A stretch of 64,000 nt of DNA from Hyunsoonleella jejuensis (lineage in GTDB: Bacteria > Bacteroidota > Bacteroidia > Flavobacteriales > Flavobacteriaceae): NCBI RefSeq assembly GCF_900111025.1, contig NZ_FOFN01000002.1:1-64000 (forward strand), in the 5' to 3' direction. Numbering within the stretch: position 1 is the first letter of the stretch; each line of letters begins with the position of its first letter. A program made the translations under genes and the position numbers. Below, piece after piece: positions 15,911-28,194 of the stretch. Below the pieces are notes generated by a model that saw only the letters and a list, made by a program, of their open reading frames with translations, had not been told where the DNA came from and searched no databases.

Positions 15911-16552
15911 TTAATGCTCAAAAGCATACTTCACAATATTAGCACCCATTTTAAGGGCCTTTTGCCTGACATCATCAGGGTCGTTATGTACTTCGGGGTC
16001 TTCCCAACCATCACCTAAATCGCTTTCAAACGTAAACAAAAGCACTAACCTGTCTTCATGAAAAATACCCATGGCCTGCGGTCGCTTTCCGTCGTGCTCG
16101 TGTATTTTTGGTAAGCCTTTGGGGAATTTATAGGTAATATTGAAAATAGGGTGGTTTTCTGGAATTTCAATTAAATCGTTATTGGGAAATACTTTTTTCA
16201 GTTCTTTTCTCAAAAAGGGTTCCATACCGTAATTGTCATCAATGTGTAAAAATCCTCCAGAAATTAAATAATTGCGCAGGTTTTCGGCATCATCATCACT
16301 AAAAAATACATTTCCATGTCCTGTCATATGTAAGAAAGGGTATTGAAAAATATCTGAACTACCAGCTTCCACTGTTTGTGGTTGACTTGAAATTTTAGTT
16401 TTAATAGTCTCGTTACAGAATTTAATAAGATTTGGCAGTGCTGTTGGGTTACTGTACCAATCGCCACCACCTTTATATTTTAATACAGCCACTTCTTGCG
16501 CAAAAGAAACAAAAAACAATAAACATGAGATAAGGGACAAGAGATACTTCAT
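15911..16552 (-). CDS. DUF4159 domain secreted protein
   Basis: The protein has 213 residues from ATG 16552, where a signal peptide begins (MKYLLSLISCLLFFVSFAQ). The ATG at 16576 would add eight residues before the signal and overlap rsmE. The DUF4159 core follows, with KYKGGGDWYSNPTALPNL, FLHMTGHGNVFFSDDD and GGFLHIDDNYGMEPFLRKELKKV. The domain resembles a class I glutamine amidotransferase-like fold and is common in Bacteroidota, often near aerotolerance genes. Its function is unknown. Confidence 0.85.
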   Translation of the reverse strand: MKYLLSLISCLLFFVSFAQEVAVLKYKGGGDWYSNPTALPNLIKFCNETIKTKISSQPQTVEAGSSDIFQYPFLHMTGHGNVFFSDDDAENLRNYLISGGFLHIDDNYGMEPFLRKELKKVFPNNDLIEIPENHPIFNITYKFPKGLPKIHEHDGKRPQAMGIFHEDRLVLLFTFESDLGDGWEDPEVHNDPDDVRQKALKMGANIVKYAFEH

Positions 16553-16565
16553 AAATACAACGTTT

Positions 16566-17273
16566 TTACATTTCATTTACAAATGCTACCGAATGGCAAG
16601 CAACTATAGCAGCAGTTTCGGTTCGCAGTCTAGTTTCGCCTAAAGTTACGGGAATAAATTTGTTGGCCATAGCTATTTCAATTTCTTTAACACTAAAATC
16701 GCCTTCGGGCCCTATAAGAATCGTTATGTCGGTTTTAGCCTGCAATAGTGTTTTCAACACTTTTTTGTTAGTCTCTTCGCAGTGTGCAATAAACAATTGC
16801 CCATCAAAATCTTGAGATATGAAATCTCCAAAACCTACAGCATCATTCAATTTAGGTAAATAGCAATTGAGCGACTGTTTCATGGCAGATTGCAAAATAC
16901 GCTCAAAACGTTCTTTTTTAATGACTTTACGCTCGCTATGGTCACAAATTATTGGAGTAATGGTGTCTATGCCAATTTCTGTGGCTTTTTCTAAAAACCA
17001 TTCGTAGCGGTCATTCATTTTAGTAGGTGCAACAGCGAGATGCAAGCTGTACTCTCGTTTTGGCTGCTTTTCTTTTGAAATAATTTGGGCAGTGCACTTG
17101 TTGTTGGAAACAAAATCGATTTCAGCAATAAACAACCAACCATTTCCATTGGTTATATGTAGTTGGTCTCCAACAGATTTGCGCAACACTTTTATGATAT
17201 GCCTGCTTTCTTCTTTTTGAAAAGCGAATTGCGAGGTTTTTTCGTTAATGTCTTTATTATAAAATAGTTGCAT
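16566..17273 (-). CDS. rsmE: 16S rRNA (uracil1498-N3)-methyltransferase RsmE
   Basis: The protein has 235 residues with an N-terminal PUA-like domain (residues 1-70, SRHIIKVLRKSVGDQL) and a C-terminal SPOUT domain. SPOUT hallmarks are EWFLEKATEIGIDTITPI, ILIGPEGDFSVKEIE and VTLGETRLRTETA, the SAM-binding knot. It methylates U1498 of 16S rRNA during 30S maturation. It lies between tsaD and the DUF4159 gene on the same strand. Confidence 0.93.
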   Translation of the reverse strand: MQLFYNKDINEKTSQFAFQKEESRHIIKVLRKSVGDQLHITNGNGWLFIAEIDFVSNNKCTAQIISKEKQPKREYSLHLAVAPTKMNDRYEWFLEKATEIGIDTITPIICDHSERKVIKKERFERILQSAMKQSLNCYLPKLNDAVGFGDFISQDFDGQLFIAHCEETNKKVLKTLLQAKTDITILIGPEGDFSVKEIEIAMANKFIPVTLGETRLRTETAAIVACHSVAFVNEM

Positions 17274-17326
17274 TTTAAATTTACAATATTTGACTTATTA
17301 GATACTGCTTAAAGCAAACTGTAATC

Positions 17327-18349
17327 TTAAATCTTCAATCTAGCCGAAGCCATAATATCTTGGTCCGCAAAACTGCCCTCTAAAAATTTTAAATAGCCTA
17401 CAATAGCAATCATAGCAGCGTTATCGGTGGTATATTCGAACTTTGGTATATATGTGGTCCATCCAAATTTTTGTTCCCCATCCTTTAAGGCTTTCCTAAT
17501 GCCTGAATTTGCAGAAACACCGCCACCTATAGCCACATGCTTTATTCCGGTTTCTTTGGTAGCTTTCTTTAGTTTATCTATTAAAATTCCTATAATGGTG
17601 TACTGTATTGAAGCACAAACATCATTTAATTTTTCCTGAACAAAGTTAGGATTTGCTTTTGTTTCCTTCTGTATAAAATACAGAATAGCGGTTTTTAAAC
17701 CAGAAAAACTAAAATTTAAGCCATCAACTTTGGGCTTGGTAAACTTAAATGCCTTTGGGTTGCCCAGTTGTGCGCGTTTATCAATTTCAGGGCCAGCAGG
17801 ATAGCCCATTCCCAAGATTTTTCCACTTTTATCATAAGCTTCACCTACAGCGTCATCAATGGTTTCACCAATTACGGTCATCTTAAAATAATCGTCTACC
17901 CTAACAATTTGTGTATGGCCTCCAGAAATGGTCATTGCCAAAAATGGAAACGGTGGTTTTATAAAATCGTTTTCCTCTATAAAATGAGCCAAAATATGGG
18001 CTTGCATATGGTTAACATCAATCAACGGAATATTTAAACCATAGGCCAAAGATTTCGCAAAGGATGTACCGACTAGAAGACTCCCCATTAATCCAGGCCC
18101 TCTTGTAAAGGACACAGCACTAAGTTGGTCTTTAGTTATACCAGCTTTTTTTAATGCTTGATGTACTACTGGCACGATATTTTGCTGGTGGGCACGTGAG
18201 GCTAATTCTGGTACCACACCACCATAAGCTTCATGTATGTTTTGGCTTGCTACAACATTGCTTAATACCTTGCCGTTATGTATTACAGCAGCCGAAGTAT
18301 CATCGCAAGAAGATTCAATACCAAGGATAAAAATATTTTGTTCTGCCAT
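17327..18349 (-). CDS. tsaD: tRNA N6-threonylcarbamoyladenosine synthase subunit TsaD
   Basis: The protein has 340 residues, normal for TsaD/Kae1. It has the ASKHA ATPase fold with the metal-binding HMQAHILAHF motif, the ESSCDDTS phosphate loop near the N-terminus, TISGGHTQIV and GGGVSANSGIR. It transfers the threonylcarbamoyl group to A37 of ANN-decoding tRNAs with TsaB and TsaE (not in the window). It is divergent from tamB across about 200 bp. Confidence 0.96.
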   Translation of the reverse strand: MAEQNIFILGIESSCDDTSAAVIHNGKVLSNVVASQNIHEAYGGVVPELASRAHQQNIVPVVHQALKKAGITKDQLSAVSFTRGPGLMGSLLVGTSFAKSLAYGLNIPLIDVNHMQAHILAHFIEENDFIKPPFPFLAMTISGGHTQIVRVDDYFKMTVIGETIDDAVGEAYDKSGKILGMGYPAGPEIDKRAQLGNPKAFKFTKPKVDGLNFSFSGLKTAILYFIQKETKANPNFVQEKLNDVCASIQYTIIGILIDKLKKATKETGIKHVAIGGGVSANSGIRKALKDGEQKFGWTTYIPKFEYTTDNAAMIAIVGYLKFLEGSFADQDIMASARLKI

Positions 18350-18551
18350 TACTTAATATTAGGCACAATAATTGTTAATTTTGAAAACAAGTTAAACACC
18401 CGTTTTTCTTTTAGAAATTTTAAAATACAAAACTAGGTATAATTTTAATGTTAACTAGCCTAAGTTTTGTGTTTCTGTGTAACATAATGTAATTAGACAA
18501 ACCATTAAAAAGGCCCTTAAAATACTATATAAGATAGTAGCAATATTAGTA

Positions 18552-21500
18552 TTGCTGTTTGTTATTTTGGTGCTAATTCTTTCCATTCCATCGGTACAAA
18601 CATCTTTGGGCAATTATGCTACCAAACGCCTAAACGATGAGTTTAAAACAAATATAAATATTGAAAAAGTAGGACTTCAATTTAATGGTGATGTAGAACT
18701 TAAAAATATTTATGTTGAAGATTTTAAGAAAGAAACGCTCATAAGTATTCGGGAACTAAACACTTCTATTCTAAGCTTTTCAAATTTAATTAATGGGCAA
18801 TTGGTATTTGGAGATATTGATATTATAAACTTAATCTTTAATATTAAAACTTATGAAGGTTACAAAGACACCAATCTTGATGTGTTCGTAGCTAAACTGG
18901 AAGGTGATAATTCTGAAAAAAGCGATGGCAGTTTCTTGCTATCCTCTAGTGACGTTTCAATTTACGAAAGTACGTTTAGGCTATTAGATGAAAACAGGGA
19001 GACTACCAAAGTATTAGAGTTGGAAGATTTAAATATTAACGCAACCAATTTTTTAATTAGTGGTAGTGATGTAAGCACACGAATAAACACATTATCGTTT
19101 CGTGATAGCAGGGGTGTAGCTGTTAAAAATTTAATGACCAATTTTAAGTACACTCTTTCAAGTATGACGTTTGATAAACTTGAACTAAAAACCGAAAATT
19201 CCACCTTAAAGGGCGGCTTAAAATTCCTCTACAAAAGAGAAGACCTGCAATATTTTACAGATAAGGTATTATTGGAGGCATCATTTAAAGACTCTAGTGT
19301 TTTAATGGATGAATTAAACACGTTTTATGATGAGTTCGGTAAAAATCAATACACAAACTTTAACGTAAAACTGTCTGGAACCTTAAACGATCTAAAAGCA
19401 GAAGATTTGGTTTTAAGCACAAGTAGCCACACAAAAGTGTATGGTGATATTGTTTTTAAAAACTTGTTTAGTAAGGCAGCTAATGATTTTTTAATGGATG
19501 GTAAATTTACCAATCTTACGTCTACCTATAAAGATTTAAAAGCGTTGTTGCCAAATGTATTAGGCGATGCCATACCTTCATCGTTTGATAGGTTGGGTAA
19601 ATTTAAAATCAAAGGTAATTCTCAAATTACGGCGTCAGAAGTAAGGGCGAATATTAAGATGGATACGGAATTAGGCTTTGTAAATTCAAACCTACACATT
19701 ACCAATATAAATGATATAGATAACGCTTCGTATAAAGGAAGAATTGTTCTAGATACTTTTAATTTAGGCACGTTTATAGAAGACTCTAAAGTTGGTAAAG
19801 TATCTTTAGATTTAAATGTTGACGGAAGGGGATTATTAGCCGAAACTATTGATACTGAAGTTAAGGGCGATATATATGAGCTAAACTACAATAATTACAA
19901 TTATAATAAAACTCAGGTTTCGGGAAAAATACGGAACAAGATTTTTGATGGTATTCTTTTGGTAAACGATGATAATTTAAAATTAAAGTTTAACGGATTA
20001 ATTGATTATTCTGAGACTATAAACAAATATGATTTTGAAGCCGATATAGATTATGCCAATCTTAACAGGCTTAATTTCGTGAAAAAGGATAGTATTTCTA
20101 TTTTTAAGAGTACTGTAAATATGAACATGAACAGTAGTAATCTTGATGATGCCTATGGCAGAATTACTTTTAGAAATACATCCTACAGGAATGAACATGA
20201 CATTTATAATTTTAAAAGTTTTAAGATTGCATCGCGTTTTCAAGGTAGCACGCGATACGTAGACATAGATTCTCCAGATATTATTGAAGGTGGCATACAC
20301 GGAGAGTTTTCGGTAAGAGATATTATTAAGCTTTTAGAGAACTCGGTAGGTAATATTTACACAAATTACAAACCGCATGTAGTAGCCGATAATCAGCGTA
20401 TTAATTTTAATTTTAAAATTTATAATAAAATTATTGAGGTAATTTATCCAGAAGTTGAATTGGGTAAAAACACATTTATTCGAGGAAGTATTCATAGTGA
20501 AGCCGATAAATTTAAGCTTACGTTTAAGTCGCCCCAAATAAAACTGCTAAATAACTTTGTAAAGGATATTGAGTTGCAGGTAGATAATAGCAATCCGCTT
20601 TTTAACACCTATGTAGAGGTAGACAGTATTAATACAAAATATTACAATGCATCAAAGTTTAGTCTTATTAACGTTACGGTTAACGACACATTATTTATGC
20701 GTTCAGAATTCTCGGGAGGAAAGCGCAATAACGATAAGTTTAACCTAAGTTTTTATCACACCATAAATAAAGAGAACAACTCTGTAGTTGGGTTTAAAAC
20801 ATCAGATGTAATAGTAAAAGATTATAAATGGTACATTAATGGTAGTGATGATAGGTTTAATAAAATTTCGTTTAATAAGGATTTATCTTCTATAGAAATA
20901 GATAGGTTAAATATTAATCATGGTAGAGAGGAAGTTACCCTTTCAGGGTTTATTAAAGATTCAACCGAAAAAGATTTAAAACTAAAATTTAAAGATGTAA
21001 GGCTTTCTAAAATCACTCCAGATATTGATAGTTTAAAGCTTAATGGTATCGTAAATGGGGAGCTTGATATTCTTCAAAAGAATGGAAGCTATCTACCTAA
21101 CTCCACAGTGATTGTTGAAAATTTTAAAGTGAATAATTTCCCGCTGGGAGATTTTAATGCTCAAATTATTGGTAACGAAGACTTAACAACCTATAATGTA
21201 GATGTAAGTATAATAGATGAGGTTAAAAGTACATTTTCTGCAATTGGTAATATTGATGTAGGTAGAAATCGTTCTAAAATTGATGTAGATTTAGAATTCG
21301 ACAGATTTAACCTTAGCCCATTAAATCCGCTCTTGTCAGGTGTGTTATCAAATATTAGGGGAGAAGCAACGGGTACAGCAAATGTTGTAGGAAACCTAAT
21401 TAAACCTGATATTATTGGTCAATTAAACTTAAATAATGGCGGGTTTACAATACCTTATCTTAACGTGGATTATCAATTCAACAATAATGTAAAGGTAGGT

Positions 21501-22949
21501 TTAGAAGAGCAGAGTTTCTTGTTCAGTGAAATAAAACTAACAGACACAAAATATAATTCTACAGCGCAATTAAATGGTAAGCTAAGCCATAATAATCTAT
21601 CAGACTGGAGACTAGATTTAGGATTATCAACCGAAAGATTGTTGGTTTTAGATACGAAAGAAACCGAAGAGTCCTTATATTACGGTACCGGTTTTGTTGG
21701 AGGCTCTGCCAGTATTTTTGGTCCTACTGAAGAATTGGTAATTAGCGTAGTGGGTGAAACTAAGAGAGGCACAGTATTTAAGATTCCTTTAAGCGATACG
21801 GAGTCTTTTGGAGATAATTCCTTTATACATTTTATAACACCAGAGCAAAAACAAGCAAGGGAAAAAGGTGAAGAATTTGTTTTAAACGATGTTGAAGGTT
21901 TAGAGCTAGATTTTGATTTAGATGTAACGCAAGATGCAGAATTAGAGATAATTATTAATAAAGAAACAGGGCATGCCTTAAAAGGAAGAGGTGTTGGCGG
22001 TTTACTGGTCGAAATAAATACTAACGGAAAGTTTGATATGTGGGGTGATTTCTCGGTTTTTGAAGGTGTGTATAATTTTGCTTATGGTGGTTTAGTTCAA
22101 AAACAATTTATTGTACAACCAGGTGGTACTGTGGCTTGGGAAGGAGACCCTTTAAAGGCACAAATAAATATGCTTGCCACATATAGAACACAAACCAATC
22201 CGTCTCCATTATTAGACAACCCAATAAATAGAAGTATTCCCGTAGAATTAAATATTACACTTACGGGCGATCTTGAAAGGCCGCAACCAAGTTTTGATTT
22301 TGAATTCCCTAATGCAAATTCTACTATAAAATCGGAGTTGCAGTACAGACTGGATTCTGATTCCGAAAAAGAAAACCAAGCATTATATTTTTTGGCAACC
22401 GGTGGTTCTTTTCAAAATAGAGGTTCGGGCCAATTAAATGTATCTGGTACTATTGCAGAACGCTTAAACGGTATTGTAAATGGTATTTTTACAAGCGAGG
22501 ATGGTAAAATAAATTTCGGATTCAATTATGAAGCAGGTCAGAATAGGCCAGATTACCAAACCGATGATAGAGTAGTAGCTACGTTTCAAACCCAAATTAA
22601 TGACAAAGTATTTTTTAATGGAAGTGTTGGGGTGCCAGTTGGCGGTGCAAGTGAGTCGCAAACAGTTGTTGCCGGAGATTTAGAAATAAACTTTTTACTA
22701 AATGAAGAGGGTACGCTATCTGCCAAAGTATTTAACAGGGAAGTAGATATACAAAGTTTCGGACAAGATATTGGTTATAAGCAGGGGGTTGGTCTATCAT
22801 ATAATGTAGATTTTGATACCTTCCAAGAACTAATAAGGAGTTTATTTAAAAAGAAACCCAAATCCAAAGAAGTTTTAAACAAGGATAACGAACAAGTCGA
22901 AGCCGAAGCACTACCTGATTTTATTTCGGTAAAATCTTTAAAAAAATAA
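18552..22949 (+). CDS. tamB: Translocation/assembly module TamB-like protein
   Basis: The protein has at least 1465 residues. An N-terminal membrane anchor is followed by a very long beta-rich repetitive region (AsmA/TamB-type groove) and the C-terminal TamB/DUF490 domain (about residues 1000-1440; GRGVGGLLVEINTNGKFDMWG). It spans the periplasm and moves lipids or helps insert outer-membrane proteins. TTG 18552 is the first conventional start. However, the frame is open to 18483 and encodes basic residues plus the first half of the membrane helix (KKALKILYKIVAILVL) with no ATG, GTG or TTG. Translation may start at ATT 18492 or ATT 18504. No TamA neighbour is present. Confidence 0.9.
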   Translation: MLFVILVLILSIPSVQTSLGNYATKRLNDEFKTNINIEKVGLQFNGDVELKNIYVEDFKKETLISIRELNTSILSFSNLINGQLVFGDIDIINLIFNIKTYEGYKDTNLDVFVAKLEGDNSEKSDGSFLLSSSDVSIYESTFRLLDENRETTKVLELEDLNINATNFLISGSDVSTRINTLSFRDSRGVAVKNLMTNFKYTLSSMTFDKLELKTENSTLKGGLKFLYKREDLQYFTDKVLLEASFKDSSVLMDELNTFYDEFGKNQYTNFNVKLSGTLNDLKAEDLVLSTSSHTKVYGDIVFKNLFSKAANDFLMDGKFTNLTSTYKDLKALLPNVLGDAIPSSFDRLGKFKIKGNSQITASEVRANIKMDTELGFVNSNLHITNINDIDNASYKGRIVLDTFNLGTFIEDSKVGKVSLDLNVDGRGLLAETIDTEVKGDIYELNYNNYNYNKTQVSGKIRNKIFDGILLVNDDNLKLKFNGLIDYSETINKYDFEADIDYANLNRLNFVKKDSISIFKSTVNMNMNSSNLDDAYGRITFRNTSYRNEHDIYNFKSFKIASRFQGSTRYVDIDSPDIIEGGIHGEFSVRDIIKLLENSVGNIYTNYKPHVVADNQRINFNFKIYNKIIEVIYPEVELGKNTFIRGSIHSEADKFKLTFKSPQIKLLNNFVKDIELQVDNSNPLFNTYVEVDSINTKYYNASKFSLINVTVNDTLFMRSEFSGGKRNNDKFNLSFYHTINKENNSVVGFKTSDVIVKDYKWYINGSDDRFNKISFNKDLSSIEIDRLNINHGREEVTLSGFIKDSTEKDLKLKFKDVRLSKITPDIDSLKLNGIVNGELDILQKNGSYLPNSTVIVENFKVNNFPLGDFNAQIIGNEDLTTYNVDVSIIDEVKSTFSAIGNIDVGRNRSKIDVDLEFDRFNLSPLNPLLSGVLSNIRGEATGTANVVGNLIKPDIIGQLNLNNGGFTIPYLNVDYQFNNNVKVGLEEQSFLFSEIKLTDTKYNSTAQLNGKLSHNNLSDWRLDLGLSTERLLVLDTKETEESLYYGTGFVGGSASIFGPTEELVISVVGETKRGTVFKIPLSDTESFGDNSFIHFITPEQKQAREKGEEFVLNDVEGLELDFDLDVTQDAELEIIINKETGHALKGRGVGGLLVEINTNGKFDMWGDFSVFEGVYNFAYGGLVQKQFIVQPGGTVAWEGDPLKAQINMLATYRTQTNPSPLLDNPINRSIPVELNITLTGDLERPQPSFDFEFPNANSTIKSELQYRLDSDSEKENQALYFLATGGSFQNRGSGQLNVSGTIAERLNGIVNGIFTSEDGKINFGFNYEAGQNRPDYQTDDRVVATFQTQINDKVFFNGSVGVPVGGASESQTVVAGDLEINFLLNEEGTLSAKVFNREVDIQSFGQDIGYKQGVGLSYNVDFDTFQELIRSLFKKKPKSKEVLNKDNEQVEAEALPDFISVKSLKK

Positions 22950-23100
22950 GATTAAAATACGTCTTAACCTTTAATATTATTACTAAGTCCCACTTTGTTA
23001 TCAACTAAAACGTTATAGTTTTGTTATAGTATTAAAATATGACATATGTTATAAAAAAATGGTTTTTGTTTAGTAATTTTACCTCGAAAAAAGAAAATTG

Positions 23101-25106
<2,006 letters not shown>

Positions 25107-25128
25107 TTAGAGAATTTAAATTAATAAT

Positions 25129-25179
25129 AACTCCACAGAGTTATTGTGTTATAGCACAGTATTCTGTGGAGTTTTTTTT
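25129..25179 (+). terminator. Rho-independent terminator of pfkA-gapA
   Basis: An 11-bp stem (actccacaga / tctgtggagt plus flanking bases) with a loop holding a second small stem is followed by eight T. It begins 22 nt after the gapA stop. Confidence 0.88.
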
Positions 25180-25190
25180 ACCATATAACT

Positions 25191-26051
25191 ATGATTTTAA
25201 TTGTTGACAGTGGTTCTACAAAGTCCGATTGGTTGGCTGTAGATAACAACGGAAATAAATTGATGGAAAAGGTGCGCACCAAAGGACTTAATCCAGCTAT
25301 TTTAAGTGAAAAAAAACTATATAAAACAATTAATAAAAGTGAAGAACTTATTTCCAACAGCCAAAAGGTAACCCATATTTTTTTCTATGGAGCAGGCTGT
25401 GGAACAGAAAACCCGAGGGCATTATTAAAAGAAGTGTTGGAAGATATATTTCCAAATGCTGAGGTTTCTGTAAACGAAGACACTCTTGCGGCAGTTTATG
25501 CGCCAATAAATCATCCTAATGAAGCTGCAGTTGTTTGTATTATGGGTACTGGCTCTAACTGTAGTTATTATGATGGCAATACACTACACCAACGCGTTAA
25601 CTCTTTAGGATACATTCTTATGGATGATGCCTCAGGCAACTATTATGGTAAGCAATTAATAAGGGATTATTATTTTAATCATATGCCAGAGAATGTAAAA
25701 ATAGCATTTGGTGCAAAATACAACATGGATTCAGACTACATTAAATATAACCTTTACAAGCAACCAAGTCCAAATGCATATCTTGCTAATTTTGCCGAAT
25801 TCATGTTTTTACATAAAGATTCAGAATATACCATAGAACTTATTAAAAAAGGGGTTAGGCTGTTTGCCAAAAATATGATTATGCAATTTAAGGAAGAACT
25901 AAAAACTGTTCCTGTACATTTTGCTGGATCTATTGCATATTTTTCACAGAAGGAAATTAGGGAAGTAGCAGAAGAAATGGGATTTAAAGTTGGTAATTTT
26001 GAGCGCAGACCTATTGATGGTTTGGTACCCTTTCATACAAAGGATTTATAA
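25191..26051 (+). CDS. BadF/BadG/BcrA-type sugar kinase, N-acetylglucosamine kinase-like
   Basis: The protein has 286 residues and an ASKHA fold: DSGSTKSDWLAVD (phosphate 1), CIMGTGSNCSYYDG (phosphate 2) and FAGSIAYFSQ (adenosine). This matches flavobacterial N-acetylglucosamine kinase-like proteins of the BadF/BadG/BcrA ATPase family. It probably phosphorylates an amino sugar from cell-wall recycling or chitin. It starts right after the gapA terminator. Substrate is inferred from family annotation only. Confidence 0.82.
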   Translation: MILIVDSGSTKSDWLAVDNNGNKLMEKVRTKGLNPAILSEKKLYKTINKSEELISNSQKVTHIFFYGAGCGTENPRALLKEVLEDIFPNAEVSVNEDTLAAVYAPINHPNEAAVVCIMGTGSNCSYYDGNTLHQRVNSLGYILMDDASGNYYGKQLIRDYYFNHMPENVKIAFGAKYNMDSDYIKYNLYKQPSPNAYLANFAEFMFLHKDSEYTIELIKKGVRLFAKNMIMQFKEELKTVPVHFAGSIAYFSQKEIREVAEEMGFKVGNFERRPIDGLVPFHTKDL

Positions 26052-26074
26052 TTTATCGAGTAAAAGACAGCGTT

Positions 26075-27298
26075 GTGCATAAACATGCAATAGTTTATAT
26101 TTCAAATAATGAGAATAAAAAGAAACTCATAAAATATATAACATCGGGTAAGTTTTTCCCAGAACTGGCATCTTTTAAAGGTGCCATTTTTTCTGAAATC
26201 ACTATTAATAAATTTATTGATGAAGAAACGCGACACGGACGCTATGATGTTAAAACTGCAACCAATAATAGTCTAAAAAATTCTTCTGAAGGTGAACGAA
26301 AAAGGGCATTGCTAAATCATATTTTATCAGCAAAAAATCATGATTATTTAGTTTTAGACAATGTATTTGATTGTTTGGATATAGATACGCAATCTAAAAT
26401 TCAGTCAATGCTGACTGAAATATCTAGAGAAACTCAAGTTATTCAAATTACTACAAGAAAACGTGATTTCTTATCATTTATTGATAAGATATATACTGTT
26501 GAGAATAGTGTTTTAAAGGAATATACTAATAAGGAATCGAGTAGTAGAGAGTATTTCATTAAAGCATTACCGCAACCTTACAAAATAGAATTTGGGTATT
26601 TTGATCCTTTAATTTCCTTAAACAACTTAAATCTAAGCTATGGCGAAAGACCTATTTTAAATAACATTTCGTGGAATATAAGGCCAAATGAATTTTGGCA
26701 ATTAATAGGACCTAACGGGTCTGGGAAAAGTACAATATTATCATTGATTTCTGGAGACAATCCAAAAGGTTACATGCAAAATATGACCTTATTTGGTATG
26801 AAAAAGGGGAGTGGTGAAACCGTTTGGGATATTAAAAAACATATTGGTTTTTATTCATCTGAAATGTTAAGAGGTTTTAAGCGTAAAGATTCTATAGAAA
26901 GTATGATAGTTTCTGGTTTTTTGGATTCTATAGGGCTTTACAAATATCCAACCGATGTTCAACTAAAAATCGCTCGTGAGTGGATAACCTTATTAAACAT
27001 GACGAAGATTAAGGATAAAAGCTTTCATTTTTTATCTAGTGGGCACAAACGCTTGGTACTAATAGCTAGAGCCATGGTAAAACATCCGCCACTATTAATC
27101 TTAGATGAACCCACAAATGGGCTAGACGATAATGATGCGCGAATCTTTTCGGAACTAGTTAATAAAATTGCTAAAGAAAGTAGTACTTCAATTATTTATG
27201 TTTCACATAGAAAAGAAGAATATATTACCCCAGATTTTGTTTTTGAACTCATTCCTAGCGAAGTAGGTTCTATAGGCGAAATGCGCTTTCAAAAATAA
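26075..27298 (+). CDS. Tandem ABC ATPase with degenerate first domain (ModF-like)
   Basis: The protein has 407 residues from GTG 26075; no ATG lies near. Residues 190-400 are a complete ABC domain: Walker A GPNGSGKST, signature LSSGHKRLVLIA, Walker B LLILDEPTNG, and switch His (YVSHR). Residues 1-150 keep a signature-like SEGERKRALL and a Walker B (LVLDN) but no Walker A, so the first half cannot bind ATP normally. The layout resembles ModF/photorepair-type tandem ABC proteins, which lack membrane domains. Function and partner are unknown. Confidence 0.82.
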   Translation: MHKHAIVYISNNENKKKLIKYITSGKFFPELASFKGAIFSEITINKFIDEETRHGRYDVKTATNNSLKNSSEGERKRALLNHILSAKNHDYLVLDNVFDCLDIDTQSKIQSMLTEISRETQVIQITTRKRDFLSFIDKIYTVENSVLKEYTNKESSSREYFIKALPQPYKIEFGYFDPLISLNNLNLSYGERPILNNISWNIRPNEFWQLIGPNGSGKSTILSLISGDNPKGYMQNMTLFGMKKGSGETVWDIKKHIGFYSSEMLRGFKRKDSIESMIVSGFLDSIGLYKYPTDVQLKIAREWITLLNMTKIKDKSFHFLSSGHKRLVLIARAMVKHPPLLILDEPTNGLDDNDARIFSELVNKIAKESSTSIIYVSHRKEEYITPDFVFELIPSEVGSIGEMRFQK

Positions 27299-27303
27299 TT
27301 ACT

Positions 27304-28194
27304 CTAAACTGCAGGCCTAATATCAACTGCAACTTTTAATTTATTTTTACCTGTACTAAAAATAACTCCTTTTAGAGGTGGCACATCATAATAATCTCTA
27401 CCATAAGAAACTACAATATGCTGATTTGAAGGGATTTGATTATTAGTAGGATCGAAATCCACCCATCCAAAATTGGGAATATAAACCGAAAACCAAGCAT
27501 GAGAAGCATCAGTACCAATAAGCTTTTCTTGTCCTGGAGGAGGCAAGGTTTCTATATAGCCACTAACGTATCGAGCGGCTAATCCAACCGAGCGTAAACA
27601 TGCAATTGCTATTTGCGCAAAATCTTGACAAACGCCTTTTTGCAATTTCATAACCTCATTAATGGGGGTAGCAACATTGGTTACTTTAGAATTAAATTCA
27701 AAATCTTGAAAAATACGCTGCATTAATTCAAATGAAGCTTGGAACACAGAACGATTTGGTTGTAACGAAACTTGCGCATATGCTTTAATTTCTGGCGAAA
27801 TATTTGCAATTAAAACAGATTCTAGACAAAATTGTTTTGCTTCAAGGATATCGCTAGAAGTAGTATCCAAGATTTTTAAAGTCTTTTCTAAAGTAATATT
27901 TTGTGCTTCAATATCATCGTAAATATTTGGGATTTCGTTGCAGTTTCGTTGTACTTTACTTATAGCTTTAACTTTAAGCTCAGTATGCTGTTTCTGTATC
28001 GAAAAGCGGGTAATTGTATTTCCAAAAAAATCTATTTTCTCTGATAATTCGTCTGGAGTTGGCGTTATTTGCAAATCATATTCCAAAAGTGTTTGACCTA
28101 AAACATTTTTTGGTTTTAAAGTGGCTATATTATGACAAAATGATACACCATGTTCATAATTATAGGATGTTGTATGTGAAACTTGATAAATCAT
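27304..28194 (-). CDS. Transglutaminase-like protein (small)
   Basis: The protein has 296 residues. An N-terminal beta domain (YQVSHTTSYNYEHGV) is followed by a transglutaminase-like core with the catalytic triad: Cys in KGVCQDFAQIAI, His in DASHAWFSVYIP, and Asp in WVDFDPTNN. It ends the three-gene cluster; its ATG directly abuts the stop of the ATP-grasp gene. Such proteins probably act as cytoplasmic peptidases or amidases rather than cross-linking enzymes. It is paralogous in its first half to the DUF2126 protein. Confidence 0.88.
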   Translation of the reverse strand: MIYQVSHTTSYNYEHGVSFCHNIATLKPKNVLGQTLLEYDLQITPTPDELSEKIDFFGNTITRFSIQKQHTELKVKAISKVQRNCNEIPNIYDDIEAQNITLEKTLKILDTTSSDILEAKQFCLESVLIANISPEIKAYAQVSLQPNRSVFQASFELMQRIFQDFEFNSKVTNVATPINEVMKLQKGVCQDFAQIAIACLRSVGLAARYVSGYIETLPPPGQEKLIGTDASHAWFSVYIPNFGWVDFDPTNNQIPSNQHIVVSYGRDYYDVPPLKGVIFSTGKNKLKVAVDIRPAV

